From WHSW01 sp963769945 (GTDB lineage Bacteria; Actinomycetota; Thermoleophilia; Solirubrobacterales; 70-9), in contig CAVYOA010000006.1 in NCBI GenBank assembly GCA_963769945.1, positions 99,528 to 163,527 of the forward strand: a stretch of DNA of 64,000 nucleotides, in the 5' to 3' direction. Under the pieces are notes generated by a model, which ran no database searches, had not been told where the DNA came from, and saw nothing but the letters and a program-made list of their open reading frames with translations. Of the stretch, positions 7,297 through 16,065 are shown piece by piece. The position numbers and the translations under genes were made by a program. Numbering within the stretch: the first letter of the stretch is position 1; every line of letters starts with the position of its first letter.

Positions 7297-7686
7297 TCAA
7301 AAATCTTCGGGGAGGATGTCGCCTGTTCGCAGCGCGCTGACGAAGCGCTCGACCTGCTCGTCCATGTTGGCGCGAGTGAGCTGCTTGAGGTCCTCGAGCA
7401 GGTGCTCGACGCCGGCATCGAGGACGTCGTCAAAGCGATCGACGACGGACTGAGCGAATGTCCCGGCGCCACGCCACTCACATTCGGGGCAGCGCAGGGC
7501 GACCTGCCAGCGCCCGGCGGCGACCGGAGCCCAGTCGACGGGGTAGACGAGCTCGGAATCGCAGTAGGCGCAGATGTGCAGATCCGCTTTGCTTCGCCGC
7601 ACCGCGGGGCGCGGACGCGTGGCTGAGCCATCGGCGAGCAGCTGGGCCGCTTGCTCTTCGAGCTTGGCTGTCTCTCTATACGCCAT
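7297..7686 (-). CDS. Zinc-ribbon conserved hypothetical protein
   Basis: The 129-residue product has a CAYC ... CPEC pair (ADLHICAYCDSELVYPVDW, then VALRCPECEWRG), a four-Cys zinc ribbon in the middle. A helical C-terminal half follows (DRFDDVLDAGVEHLLEDL). No catalytic motif is visible and I do not recognise a function. It is convergent with the prenyl synthase gene and divergent from dcd. Confidence 0.75.
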   Translation of the reverse strand: MAYRETAKLEEQAAQLLADGSATRPRPAVRRSKADLHICAYCDSELVYPVDWAPVAAGRWQVALRCPECEWRGAGTFAQSVVDRFDDVLDAGVEHLLEDLKQLTRANMDEQVERFVSALRTGDILPEDF

Positions 7687-7781
7687 TCTGTTCGCGCTAT
7701 CGGCGCCGGCTGTGGTCGCCTTTAGCTAGGAATGACTGCTCGGCTTGCCCCCGCCAGCCGGATGGCAGTTCAATCACCACC

Positions 7782-7787
7782 TAGACT
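7782..7787 (+). promoter_or_regulatory. -10 element TAGACT upstream of dcd
   Basis: TAGACT lies ten bases before ATG 7798, giving at most a 4-base leader. It supports 7798 over the upstream in-frame ATG at 7732. Confidence 0.45.
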
Positions 7788-7797
7788 GCCCCCGCGC

Positions 7798-8364
7798 ATG
7801 GTCCTCTCCGACACAACCATTCGAGCCGAGGTCGAAGCAGGCCGGATCGTCTTCGACCCCTTCGACCCGGGACTCGTGCAGCCGTCGAGCGTCGACATGC
7901 GGGTCGATCGCAAGTTTCGCGTCTTCAACAACGCCCGCTATCCGTACATCGATGTGCGCCAGCCGATGGAGGATCTGACCTCGCTGGTCGAGGTCGACGA
8001 GGAGCCCTTCATCCTGCATCCCGGGGAGTTCGTCCTCGGCCAGACCCTCGAGCGCGTGAAGCTTCCCGACGACATCGTCGCCCGGCTCGAAGGCAAGAGC
8101 TCGCTTGGCCGGCTCGGGTTGCTGATCCACAGCACGGCGGGATTCGTCGACGCGGGTTTCGAGGGCAACTTGACCCTGGAGCTGTCCAACGTCGCGAATC
8201 TGCCGATCACGATCTACCACGCGATGCCGATCGGCCAGATCTCGTTCATGCGCATGGACGCAGCGGTTTCCCACCCCTATGGCTCTGCTGAGACGGGCTC
8301 CAAGTACCAGGGCCAGGACGAACCCACGCCGTCGCGCTTTTATCTCAATTTCGAGCGCAAGTGA
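7798..8364 (+). CDS. dcd: dCTP deaminase, probably dUMP-forming
   Basis: From ATG 7798 (MVLSDTTIRAEVEAGRI) the protein has 188 residues, the usual Dcd size. Motifs include QPSSVDMRVDRKFRVF, LEGKSSLGRLGLLIHSTAGF and VDAGFEGNLTLELSNVANL. The TAGFVDAGF segment resembles the bifunctional deaminase/diphosphatase of Mycobacterium, which makes dUMP directly from dCTP and so avoids dUTP, rather than E. coli Dcd. The role is thymidylate precursor supply. Confidence 0.92.
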   Translation: MVLSDTTIRAEVEAGRIVFDPFDPGLVQPSSVDMRVDRKFRVFNNARYPYIDVRQPMEDLTSLVEVDEEPFILHPGEFVLGQTLERVKLPDDIVARLEGKSSLGRLGLLIHSTAGFVDAGFEGNLTLELSNVANLPITIYHAMPIGQISFMRMDAAVSHPYGSAETGSKYQGQDEPTPSRFYLNFERK

Positions 8365-8385
8365 TCCGTCGACCCGCCGCGTCGG

Positions 8386-8391
8386 TACTCT
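8386..8391 (+). promoter_or_regulatory. -10 element TACTCT upstream of tatA
   Basis: TACTCT ends eight bases before ATG 8400, consistent with a leaderless or near-leaderless tatA transcript. Confidence 0.4.
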
Positions 8392-8399
8392 CTGTGTAG

Positions 8400-8654
8400 A
8401 TGGATTTCAGTGTTTGGCAAATTGCGATCGTGCTTGTCATCGCCTTGATCGTCTTTGGCCCCAAGCGTCTCCCCGAGCTTGGCTCCTCGCTTGGCCGCGG
8501 GATGCGCGACTTCAAGGACGCGATCACCGGTGACAAGGACGATGACGACGACGAGGATTCTCGAGCGAAGCTCGCGGCCGCGTCCGCCCAGCCGCAACCC
8601 GAGTCAGGCGCCGAGCCTGTCGAGGGCGAAGTCGTAACCGAGAACCGCAGCTGA
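8400..8654 (+). CDS. tatA: Sec-independent translocase protein TatA
   Basis: The 84-residue protein has the TatA plan: one short N-terminal membrane helix (WQIAIVLVIALIVFGPKRLP), the FGP hinge, an amphipathic helix (ELGSSLGRGMRDFKDAI), then a strongly acidic tail (DKDDDDDED). It oligomerises to form the Tat pore. tatC follows directly, and the Rieske protein upstream has a twin-arginine-like leader as a candidate substrate. Confidence 0.95.
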   Translation: MDFSVWQIAIVLVIALIVFGPKRLPELGSSLGRGMRDFKDAITGDKDDDDDEDSRAKLAAASAQPQPESGAEPVEGEVVTENRS

Positions 8655-8703
8655 GGATGACGTCCGCTTCGCGCGGGCTCTGTGACCCGGAGGGAGTTTC
8701 TTC

Positions 8704-9669
8704 GTGGCGCGCGTGAAAACAGCTTCATTCGAAGAGCGGATGACGCTCGTCTCGCATCTCGACGAGCTTCGCTCGCGGCTGATCTACTGCCTGATCGCGT
8801 TCGGCGCTGCCTTTGCACTGTGCTTCTGGCAGGACAACACGATGCTGGAGATCGCCAACCGGTCTCTGCCCAACGACCAGCCACCGCTGACACTGAGCCC
8901 GACCGAGCCGTTCTTCACGACGATGACTGTCGCGGCCTACGGCGCGATGGTGATCTCGCTGCCGTTCCTGCTCTTTCAGGCTTACGCGTTCGTGCTGCCC
9001 GCCTTCTCTCCAAGAGAGAAGAAGGTGGTCTTCCCGTTCTTGATGGCGGTTCCGTTCCTGTTCTTGGCCGGAGTCGCGTTTGCCTACTTCATCGTCATGC
9101 CGGCGGCAGTCGAGTTCCTGCTCAACTTCAACCAATCCGAGTTCAACATCCAGGTTCGCGCCAAGGAGTACTACGGCTTCCTCGGATTGACGATGATCGC
9201 CATGGGCCTGCTGTTTCAGATCCCGATCGGAGTGCTCTCGCTGACGCGCCTGGAGATCGTCACTCCCGATCAGCTGGCAAAGAACCGCAAGTACGTGATC
9301 TTCGGCATCTCGATCGTCGCTGCGGCGCTTCCGGGCGGCGACCCGGTGAGCATGTTCCTGATCATGATTCCGCTGATCTTCCTCTACGAGGGCAGCATCA
9401 TGCTGGCGCGAAGATTCGGCCACTCACGGGTGGACGACGACGACGACGACGGTGATGATGACGACGACGATCCGCCCGACGAGCCCGATGACCCAGATCC
9501 GTCCCCGGCCCGTCCAGAGTCGCCGGTCGAGCCGGTGGACGACGAGGAGCCGTCAGAGGCGAAGGGCTCGACCGCCGAGATGCCGGCCGCGGGCGCGCAG
9601 CGAGCGGTGACCGCCCGCGCCCCGGAGCGTGAGTTCGCCGACGCCGATCCTCCCAAGACAGCCCGCTAG
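8704..9669 (+). CDS. tatC: Sec-independent translocase protein TatC with a long acidic tail
   Basis: GTG 8704 begins ARVKTASFEERMTLVSHLDE, containing the conserved SHLDELRSRL signature of TatC. Six membrane helices follow (about residues 28-240), including PTEPFFTTM and FQIPIGVLSL. TatC recognises the twin-arginine signal. A C-terminal extension of about 80 residues is unusual: runs of Asp (DDDDDDGDDDDDD), then Pro/Glu/Ala-rich low-complexity sequence. The tail should be cytoplasmic. It is transcribed with tatA. Confidence 0.95.
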   Translation: MARVKTASFEERMTLVSHLDELRSRLIYCLIAFGAAFALCFWQDNTMLEIANRSLPNDQPPLTLSPTEPFFTTMTVAAYGAMVISLPFLLFQAYAFVLPAFSPREKKVVFPFLMAVPFLFLAGVAFAYFIVMPAAVEFLLNFNQSEFNIQVRAKEYYGFLGLTMIAMGLLFQIPIGVLSLTRLEIVTPDQLAKNRKYVIFGISIVAAALPGGDPVSMFLIMIPLIFLYEGSIMLARRFGHSRVDDDDDDGDDDDDDPPDEPDDPDPSPARPESPVEPVDDEEPSEAKGSTAEMPAAGAQRAVTARAPEREFADADPPKTAR

Positions 9670-9672
9670 CCT
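9667..9672 (+). promoter_or_regulatory. -10 element TAGCCT after tatC
   Basis: TAGCCT overlaps the tatC stop and ends nine bases before ATG 9682, suggesting the next gene has its own near-leaderless promoter. Confidence 0.35.
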
Positions 9673-9681
9673 CTCGGCGCG

Positions 9682-10458
9682 ATGATCTTTGACCTCAAGA
9701 GCGGCAAGCGCCGGCGCGTGGTCCAGATCGTGTTCGGGTTTCTCGCCTTCGTCTTCTTCATCAGCTTCGTCGGCTTCGGCATCGGCAGCGACGTCAGCGG
9801 CGGCATCTTCGACGCGCTCGGAATCGGCGGCAACGACTCCAGCGGCAACACGCAGTACGAGTCGCAGATCGAAGACGCTGAGGAAGCGCTGACGGCGAAT
9901 CCGCAAGACGAGACGGCGCTGCTCGACCTCGTTCGCTACCACTTCCTCTCGGCGACCGAGGAGGGCGTCACGACCGACCCGGCGACGGGCGCGACCGAGA
10001 TCACCGAAGACTCGCGCGCCGACCTCGAGCGCGCGATCCAGCGCTGGGAGGATTATCTGGAGACGAAGCCGCCGGAGCCCGACGTCGGCGCCGCCACGAA
10101 CGTCTCTCAGGCCTACGTCCTGCTTGGTGACGCCGATGGCGCCGCTTCCGCGCAGGAGATCGTGGCCGAATCGCAGAACACCTCCGCTGCCTACGGTCAG
10201 CTCGCCTTCTACTTCTATGCCGACGGGCAGCTCGCCGCCGGCGACAAGGCGGCAAAGGAGTCGGTCGCGCTCGCTGACTCCTCCGACAGCGAGCAAATCG
10301 AGAAGAACCTGGCGAACCTGCGAAAGCAGGCGGTCAAGCAACAGGAGGCGATCAAAGAGGCACAACAACAGGGCGCCGACGAGGGCTCGAGCCCGCAACT
10401 CGAGGACCCGTTCGGCTCGCTCGGCGGCGACACCGGCCTCGGCGCGACCGCACCCTGA
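9682..10458 (+). CDS. Single-pass membrane protein with TPR-like helical repeats
   Basis: A basic N-terminus (LKSGKRRRVVQ) leads into one membrane helix (IVFGFLAFVFFISFVGFG, about residues 16-34). The rest is a helical domain of about 200 residues with TPR-like spacing (EDAEEALTANPQDETALLDL, LERAIQRWEDYLETKP, SQAYVLLGDADGAASAQEI) and a Gln/Glu-rich coiled coil (KQAVKQQEAIKEAQQQ). It probably scaffolds protein complexes at the membrane. Exact family not recognised; its place after tatC could mean a link to secretion, which is inference. Confidence 0.8.
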   Translation: MIFDLKSGKRRRVVQIVFGFLAFVFFISFVGFGIGSDVSGGIFDALGIGGNDSSGNTQYESQIEDAEEALTANPQDETALLDLVRYHFLSATEEGVTTDPATGATEITEDSRADLERAIQRWEDYLETKPPEPDVGAATNVSQAYVLLGDADGAASAQEIVAESQNTSAAYGQLAFYFYADGQLAAGDKAAKESVALADSSDSEQIEKNLANLRKQAVKQQEAIKEAQQQGADEGSSPQLEDPFGSLGGDTGLGATAP

Positions 10459-10504
10459 GCACCCCTCGGCGGCCGGATTTCCCTCGCTACCATGCCCCTC
10501 CCGA

Positions 10505-10577
10505 GGGCCGTTAGCTCAGCTGGTAGAGCAGGAGACTCTTAATCTCAAGGTCGCAGGTTCGATCCCTGCACGGCCCA
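10505..10577 (+). tRNA. tRNA-Lys(CTT)
   Basis: A full cloverleaf of 73 bases: acceptor GGGCCGT pairs with ACGGCCC, the D arm is TTAGCTCAGCTGGTAGAGC, the anticodon loop CTCTTAA reads codon AAG, and the T arm contains GGTTCGATCC. CCA is not encoded. A TACCAT box at 10488-10493 is a plausible -10. Confidence 0.97.
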
Positions 10578-10603
10578 TCTCGAGTCGTGGCGGTGGACCG
10601 TCT

Positions 10604-11059
10604 TCAGGCCGTGGCCTTGGCGCGGTCGAAAGCGGCGGCGAACTCCCGCATGTCGTTGACCTTGCCTTCGAGCTTGAAGCTGGCACCTCCCGAAGTGATC
10701 TCCATCACGCCGGCGAGCCCCATCCGTTTGACCTCGACCGAGTCCACGTCGGCGAGGGGCACCGTACTCAGGACTTCCTTGACCTCCTTGACCTGGCCAC
10801 CCATGCTGACGCCGACCTGCATCGTGACGAGGCTCGTTCGGGTCACCGCGACCGCTCCCGGGTTTCCGAGCTTGATTCCCGCGGTATCGGCCCCTTTGTG
10901 CTGCCTACCAGTCAAACGAGCGCCGATCTCATCGGTGATCAAGCCTCCCCCGACGGCAGCGGTCATCGCCCCTCGGGGCTTTGCGAAAGCCGCGCCAAGG
11001 AGTTCTTCTTGGACCTTTCCTTCCGCTGCAGCGATGATCTGGTCCTGATGCTTTGACAT
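10604..11059 (-). CDS. Conserved hypothetical protein with a PH-like C-terminal part
   Basis: ATG at 11059 is preceded by AAGGAG five to six bases away, so this gene uses a Shine-Dalgarno leader. The 151-residue product starts with a helical MSKHQDQIIAAAEGKVQEEL segment. The second half reads as beta-rich (VTRTSLVTMQVG, VDSVEVKRMGLAGVMEIT) and ends in a helix, which resembles a bacterial PH-like domain. No catalytic motif; function unknown. Confidence 0.7.
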   Translation of the reverse strand: MSKHQDQIIAAAEGKVQEELLGAAFAKPRGAMTAAVGGGLITDEIGARLTGRQHKGADTAGIKLGNPGAVAVTRTSLVTMQVGVSMGGQVKEVKEVLSTVPLADVDSVEVKRMGLAGVMEITSGGASFKLEGKVNDMREFAAAFDRAKATA

Positions 11060-11220
11060 GGCCGCTCCTTGGGTTCATGGGTGGGTCATTCTCTGGATCG
11101 TTACACGGGACGGTCAACGGATGGGATCCCTGTGCGCGCGATGCGATGCGCTGGTTGGCAGCTACCTCGTGAGCGCCGCCGCCGGCGATCGGCGCCGGCG
11201 AAGAAATGCTTGCGTCGCGC

Positions 11221-12821
11221 TCATCTGCGCCGACGTCGCTGAGTTCGATCGTGGTCGGGCCGCGGCCACGCGTCACCCCTCACCAGACAGGCCTCGGTAC
11301 GCGCAGAGATCTGCGTCAGTGCCAGCTCGACCTCGCCCTCGTCGAGGCCGCATGCGAGCAGGAATGCGGCGACGCCCTTCGGGTCGCAGCCTGGCTCCAA
11401 CTCGAGCTCCTCGGTCACCGTCCCGTCGCCGGCTGCACTGCGGGGACTCAGCAGGCAGACCGTCATGTCGTCGGCATGGGAATCGCAATCGTCGACGCGG
11501 TCCAGCGCCTCCTCGGCATCGAAGCGATCATCAAGCCCGGCGAGCACATCTGCAAAGGCCTTCTCGACCGAGCATCGCCTCGCCGTCGCGCCTGTGCTCG
11601 ACGAGCCCGTCGGTGAAGAAGCAGACCCGACTCGCCGGTGGCAGCGAGATGCGTGTCTGGCGAAAGCCGGTGGTGGGACCGGCACCGATCGGCGCTGGTG
11701 TGAGCTCGATGATCGCGTGGTCGCAACCGGCACCGAGGACGATAGGTGGATGGTGCCCAGCGGTGGAGTACTCGAGCGTGCTGTCCTCAGGGTCGTAGAT
11801 CGCCGCGAGCACGGTTGCGAAGTCATCATCGAGCTTGTCGCCGAGTGCTTGGTCGGCGAGGCGAAGTGCCACCCGCGGCGCCAGGCCAGCCTCGAGATAT
11901 GCGCGCACGGTGTAATGGATCAGCGCTGTGATCGTCAGCGCCTCGCGCCCGTGGCCGCACACATCGCCAACGACGATGGCCACACGGTCACCGTCGAGTG
12001 CGAGCACATCGTGGAAGTCGCCACCGGCAGCAGGGCCGTCGGCCGCGCGATAGGCCACAGAGATCTGGGAGTCGGCGATTCGCTTCGGGATCGTCGGCAG
12101 CAACGCCGACTGCAGCGCGCCGACGTCCTTTCGCAGTTCGTTCCCTTGGTTGGTCAGCCGTCGCGCCAGCCGCACCAGCAGCGCGGAACGCGCGGCCATC
12201 AGGATGCCCAGCAGCGCCATGCGCCCCGATCGCCGCCATCAGCAGCCACGGAAGCTCTTCGATCGCCTCGAGGATCGGTCCCAACGGCCCTGATTGGCCC
12301 TCGACGGCGGGTGCCGACGACGCTCCCGAGCGGTCGGCCGGCGTTGTGGCTGCGCGCGAGGCGCCGTTGCGGCCGGCCGGCCCTGCGGCACGGCCGGCCG
12401 ATGCCGGCTCGGCAGCGCTCGGCGCGGAGCTGTCGGAGCCGGCGCTCCGTTCGGGCTGCGCGGGTTGGGGCGTGTCGGCAGCCGGGCTGGCCGACGGCGG
12501 CGTTGCCGGTTCGGCTGATGCCGGCGGTGAAGGCTGGCTGTCCTGCTGCCCGCCCGCGACATCCACCCCGGTGGCGTCCTTGACCCCCGCCAGCACCTCG
12601 TCGAGGGGAGACAAAGGCGATGTCAGGTCGGGTTGAGCGGGGATGCCCGGTAGGTCGGGCTGAGCGGGGATGTCCGGTAGGTCCGGCTGAGCGGGGACGC
12701 TCGGTAAGCGGACGTCCGGGAGGTCCAAGTCCTGGGCTTGCCCGATCGCAGCCGGGGTCGACAAGGTCGCAAGCAGGCACGCGAGGACGAGTCCAAGCGT
12801 CGACCAGGCTGGCGGGCGCAT
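11221..12821 (-). CDS. Membrane-anchored SpoIIE-type PP2C phosphatase, two frameshifts
   Basis: Reconstructed order: signal peptide (LGLVLACLLATLSTPAAIGQA), a Pro-rich extracytoplasmic region of about 160 residues with IPAQPDLP repeats, one membrane helix (LPWLLMAAIG continuing as MALLGILMAARSALL), then a SpoIIE/RsbU phosphatase domain. The metal-binding Asp motifs are AAGGDFHDVLAL, VVGDVCGHG, FFTDGLVE and DDMTVCLL. Two one-base shifts are needed, near 12215 (in the membrane helix) and near 11565 (after MLGREG). The family dephosphorylates STAS anti-anti-sigma factors; a STAS gene starts about 60 bases away in the other direction. The protein could sense an envelope signal and feed a partner switch. 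Confidence 0.75.
12626..12706. repeat. Three tandem 27-bp coding repeats (Pro-rich)
   Basis: Units 12626-12652, 12653-12679 and 12680-12706 are near-identical and encode, leftward, PAQPDLPxI-type nonapeptides in the outer linker of the SpoIIE-type phosphatase. The array could change copy number without changing frame. Confidence 0.8.
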
Positions 12822-12879
12822 GGTACTGTCATCGGCATCCGGCGGCCGTGCTTGAACCCGTCGTTACGCAATCGCAACA

Positions 12880-13233
12880 ATGTCACAGTCGATCCACTCC
12901 GAGCCACACCCAGCAGGCGGAGTGGTCGCCGTTTCGGGCGAGGCCGACGCCATGGCCGCTGCGGCTTTCGAGGATGCTCTGCGTGCCGCGTTCACGCAGG
13001 CATTGGCCCGAGACACCCAGCGCACGATCATCGTCGACCTCTCGGCGGCCAGCTTCATCGACTCACGCATGATCGGAGTGCTGGTCAAATGGGTAGAGCA
13101 GTTCGAGGCTAAGGGGTGGCGGATGCCGATCGTCTGCACCGACCCGAACATGCTGCGGGTCTTCGACCTGATCGGCCTCCGGGCGACCTTTACCTTTGTC
13201 GATTCGCGTGACGCCGCCGTCGCCAACGCGTAA
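12880..13233 (+). CDS. STAS-domain anti-sigma factor antagonist
   Basis: The 117-residue product has the STAS fold: GGVVAVSGEADAMAAAAFED, then TIIVDLSAASFIDSRMIGVL, where the serine after the Asp is the usual phosphorylation site (SpoIIAA/RsbV style). In the phosphorylated state it is inactive; SpoIIE-type phosphatases reactivate it so it can bind the anti-sigma kinase. A divergent SpoIIE-type gene and a downstream HATPase gene make a full partner-switch set. No sigma factor gene is in the window. Confidence 0.88.
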   Translation: MSQSIHSEPHPAGGVVAVSGEADAMAAAAFEDALRAAFTQALARDTQRTIIVDLSAASFIDSRMIGVLVKWVEQFEAKGWRMPIVCTDPNMLRVFDLIGLRATFTFVDSRDAAVANA

Positions 13234-13284
13234 TCGCTGAAAGCGGCTGCCGTCGGCCAGGCTCAAGACCTGGCGTCAGCCGCC

Positions 13285-13290
13285 GATAAT
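13285..13290 (+). promoter_or_regulatory. -10 element GATAAT for the EAL gene
   Basis: GATAAT ends six bases before ATG 13297, so transcription should start on the A of the start codon. Confidence 0.5.
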
Positions 13291-13296
13291 CTCAAC

Positions 13297-14407
13297 ATGA
13301 GCCCCAAGCCTGGCGTCGAGCGCAGGCACAACTTTCGCCGTCTCGAGGATGTGCATCCCGGCGGTGGCTCTGGCATGCGCGTAGCGGCCACCCGCGCCGA
13401 GAGCAACAGGGTTCGCCAGGCGCGCCGGCGCATGGCCGTCGCCAGCCTCGCGTTGGTCGCCGTCGGCGCGGCGGCCTGCCTGTTGGTGCTCGGCCTCGCC
13501 GGCGAGGCCGGATTGGATCCGCTCGCTTACCTGTTCTTCGCCGCCGTGATCCCGCTGGCCTGGCTTGTCTGCCTCCCGGCGGTCGATCGTTTGGCCTTCG
13601 CCCTCGCCTGCGCTCCTCGCCGTCCTCGCCGTCGCGTGGTTCGCGCGCTCAGGCGAGCTCTCGACCGCGGTGAGCTCGAACTCCACTTTCAGCCCCAGGT
13701 CGAGCTCGAGACGGGGCGCCCAACGTCCGTCGAGGCGCTGCTTCGCTGGCGCCATCAGGGCGAGCTCTCGCTGCCGGCTCGATTCCTCGCTGACGCTGAG
13801 TCGAGCGAGATCATCGGCCCGCTCACCAACCACGTGCTCGAGCTTGCCTTCGCGCAGGCTGGGCTATGGCGGCGCTCGGGTCGCGAGCTTGGGCTCGCGG
13901 TCAACCTCTCAGCGACAGCGCTGCGTGACTTCTCGGTCGTCGATCGCATCGAAGCACTGCTCGAGCAGCATCGGGTTGCGGCCGAGACAATCACGCTCGA
14001 GGTGACCGAGACCGCGGTGCTCCACGACCCCGAGCTCGCCCGCGCCGTCCTCGACGCGCTCAGCGACCTGGGCGTTTCGATCTCCATCGACGATTTCGGT
14101 ACGGGGTACTCGTCGCTGCTTTGGCTGCGCCTCTTTCCAGTCGATCAGGTGAAGATCGATCGCTCCTTCATCGCCGGCTCCGACGGCGATGGAGAGGCCT
14201 TCATCGCCGGCGTGATCAGCCTCGGACATTCGCTTCAGCTCGGCGTTGTCGCCGAGGGCGTCGAGGACGAGCAGCATGATGCGTCGACTGCAAGAGCTCG
14301 GCTGCGATACGGCCCAGGGCTGGCACTTCGCTGATGCGCTTCCTGTCGCCGAGCTTGAGGACTGGCTGGATGACGAGGCCAACGTCTGGGAACCGGAGCG
14401 CGAGGAG
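13297..14407 (+). CDS. Membrane EAL-domain cyclic-di-GMP phosphodiesterase, frameshifted
   Basis: Two membrane helices (LALVAVGAAACLLVLGL and DPLAYLFFAAVIPLAWLV) precede a full EAL domain. Catalytic and metal motifs are present: EALLRW, VNLSATAL, LEVTET, SIDDFGTGYSSLLW, QVKIDRSF and VVAEGVEDE, so the domain should hydrolyse c-di-GMP. Near 14275 the frame shifts; the rest of EAL (RRLQELGCDTAQGWHFADAL, then ELEDWL) is in the frame of the downstream ATPase. In that frame no stop separates EAL from the ATPase, so the true product may be one EAL-HATPase fusion. There is no GGDEF or sensor domain. Confidence 0.85.
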
Positions 14408-14785
14408 ATGCAAGTCACCTCCGAGAATCCCCGCCTTCGCGAGGCGCGAGACTTGATCGAGAAGACAGCGTCCGGGCTCGGTTACGACGCCGACGCGATC
14501 TGGGACATGAAGCTAGCCGCGACCGAGGCCCTGGTGAACGCGATCGAGCACGGCGTTCCGGGAGAGGATGGGGTGGTCCATCTGCGTCTCACGCGCAAGC
14601 GCGGCGACCTGGTCGTTGAGGTGTGGGGAGGCGGCGCCGAAGACTCGACGCAGATCCGTCACGGAGACGACAACCGCGGGCGCGGGATCGCGATCATGAC
14701 CGCGTTGATGGATGAGGTCGAGCTCAAGCGAAACCCGGAGGCCAGCCGCATCCTGCTCGCCAAGCGCGGCCCGGCCGCCGACTGA
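14408..14785 (+). CDS. RsbW/SpoIIAB-like anti-sigma histidine-kinase-type ATPase
   Basis: From ATG 14408 the 125-residue chain has an HATPase_c fold: the N box MKLAATEALVNAIEHGV and a glycine lid GRGIAIMTALMDEV. The G1 box is odd (EVWGGGAED instead of the usual D-x-G-x-G), which may reduce ATP binding. The family binds sigma factors and phosphorylates STAS antagonists; the STAS gene is 1.2 kb upstream on the same strand. GGAG about nine bases upstream could be a ribosome site, but the frame also continues from the EAL domain, so this may be the C-terminal domain of a fusion. Confidence 0.78.
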   Translation: MQVTSENPRLREARDLIEKTASGLGYDADAIWDMKLAATEALVNAIEHGVPGEDGVVHLRLTRKRGDLVVEVWGGGAEDSTQIRHGDDNRGRGIAIMTALMDEVELKRNPEASRILLAKRGPAAD

Positions 14786-14807
14786 GCGCTCTCAAGCGAG
14801 AGGACAG

Positions 14808-15980
14808 TTACTGGGCCTCAGACCCAGTTTCTGACCCTTCGCCGTCGACCAAGCCGCGGGCGCTGACCGCGAACACAACGCGGCCGGCGCGTTTGGAGTC
14901 CGGGCCGAGGGCGTGTTCGGTCAGCGACAGGACTTGATCTCTGGCCGGAATGTAGGCCAGGTCTTCGGGACCGTTGACCCACGGGTGATCGCCAATCAGC
15001 GCGTCGCCCTGATAAACGGCGAGCCTGCCAATCCCGCGGCGACCGCCACCGCTTGATGCGAGCAGCAGCTTGTCAGCGATCCCCAGCACTCCCTGCAGGT
15101 TGGCTCGACCTGCCCGCAAAGCCGAGCTCGCCCGAACCTGCGCCCCGGTCTGCATCTCCTCTCCCTCTCTGAAAAGCGGCCAGTCGACAACGCGGGCGCC
15201 AACCTGTCGCCGCCGGTACTCCCCACTGAGCACTGAATCGCCAACGCCGTCGCCGCCACTGGCCAGCGAGACGAACGAGAACCGCGGCCCGCAGTCGATC
15301 AGCGAGCGCATCAAGGGCATCCTCAGCGCCCCGATCTGCGGCATCACATAGCGGTACCCGCCGCCGTAGTAGCGCCCGTTGCGGTGCCCGACCACGTCCG
15401 AGCGGCCGGTCTCGACCTCGAGCATCTCATCGACGGCGAACACCCGCAGCCCGCGCAGCGTGTCGGCGACGTAGAGGTACGGCCCGCGCCAGACGATGCC
15501 GCCGGCGTGGACGCGAATCGGCCTCAGGTCGATCGCCTCGCGTCCCCAGCGCCGCACCGGCTCGACCAGCAGTACATGGCAATAGCGCGGCGCGCCTTGG
15601 CCCAGCTCGCAGAAGCTGATCCGAACATCAGCATTACCGCGGCGAACCCAGCTCACCAGCGCCAGCTCGCGTCCATCCCAAAGCCCTCGCGGGCAGGCGT
15701 CGTGACTGGTGGTGATTCCTTGCGGGCGCCACTCGGGCGTCGTCGCATCCTCTGCGTCCCAGCCGAAACCCGCCTCGATCGGCTGCTCGATCGCGCTCAA
15801 CGGCGGCTCTTCGTTCCCAAGCTCGCGCCCGACCCGGTCGGAGCCCGCGACGACCTCGTCGATGCTCGCCTTGGCTGCACCGCCGGCATGCAAGTCGTCG
15901 AGCAGCTGGCAGGCTCGTTGCCAGGCGCCCCTCGGCCCGCAACCTGAAATGCGAGGCGTCGATCGATCGGTTGCGCTCAT
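14808..15980 (-). CDS. Hypothetical protein, probably beta-propeller-like
   Basis: The 390-residue product is rich in Trp/Gly/Tyr strands such as GGIVWRGPYLYVADTLRGL, VVGHRNGRYYGGGYRYVMPQ, LLLASSGGGRRGIGRLAVYQ and HPWVNGPEDLAYIPARDQVL. These look like propeller blades with recurring small-strand repeats. No signal peptide is seen at this start, and the N-terminal about 70 residues (ITTSHDACPRGLWDGRELAL follows) are less convincing, so the start may be off. No function recognised. Confidence 0.6.
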   Translation of the reverse strand: MSATDRSTPRISGCGPRGAWQRACQLLDDLHAGGAAKASIDEVVAGSDRVGRELGNEEPPLSAIEQPIEAGFGWDAEDATTPEWRPQGITTSHDACPRGLWDGRELALVSWVRRGNADVRISFCELGQGAPRYCHVLLVEPVRRWGREAIDLRPIRVHAGGIVWRGPYLYVADTLRGLRVFAVDEMLEVETGRSDVVGHRNGRYYGGGYRYVMPQIGALRMPLMRSLIDCGPRFSFVSLASGGDGVGDSVLSGEYRRRQVGARVVDWPLFREGEEMQTGAQVRASSALRAGRANLQGVLGIADKLLLASSGGGRRGIGRLAVYQGDALIGDHPWVNGPEDLAYIPARDQVLSLTEHALGPDSKRAGRVVFAVSARGLVDGEGSETGSEAQ

Positions 15981-16065
15981 CGCTGTTCGCCATTGCGCGA
16001 TCGTAGGCGTAGTGACGACAATCGCTGCGTAACAGCATCTTCACCTCTGCGGTTCGGCGCCGCCC

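Noticed and set aside
12230..12821. A separate secreted Pro-rich protein
   Set aside because: The frame ends in the middle of a membrane helix that continues in another frame into the phosphatase, so it is the N-terminal part of that protein.
13256..13274. GCCAGG/CCTGGC hairpin as a terminator after the STAS gene
   Set aside because: The stem is only six pairs and has no T-tract; it may be chance in GC-rich DNA.
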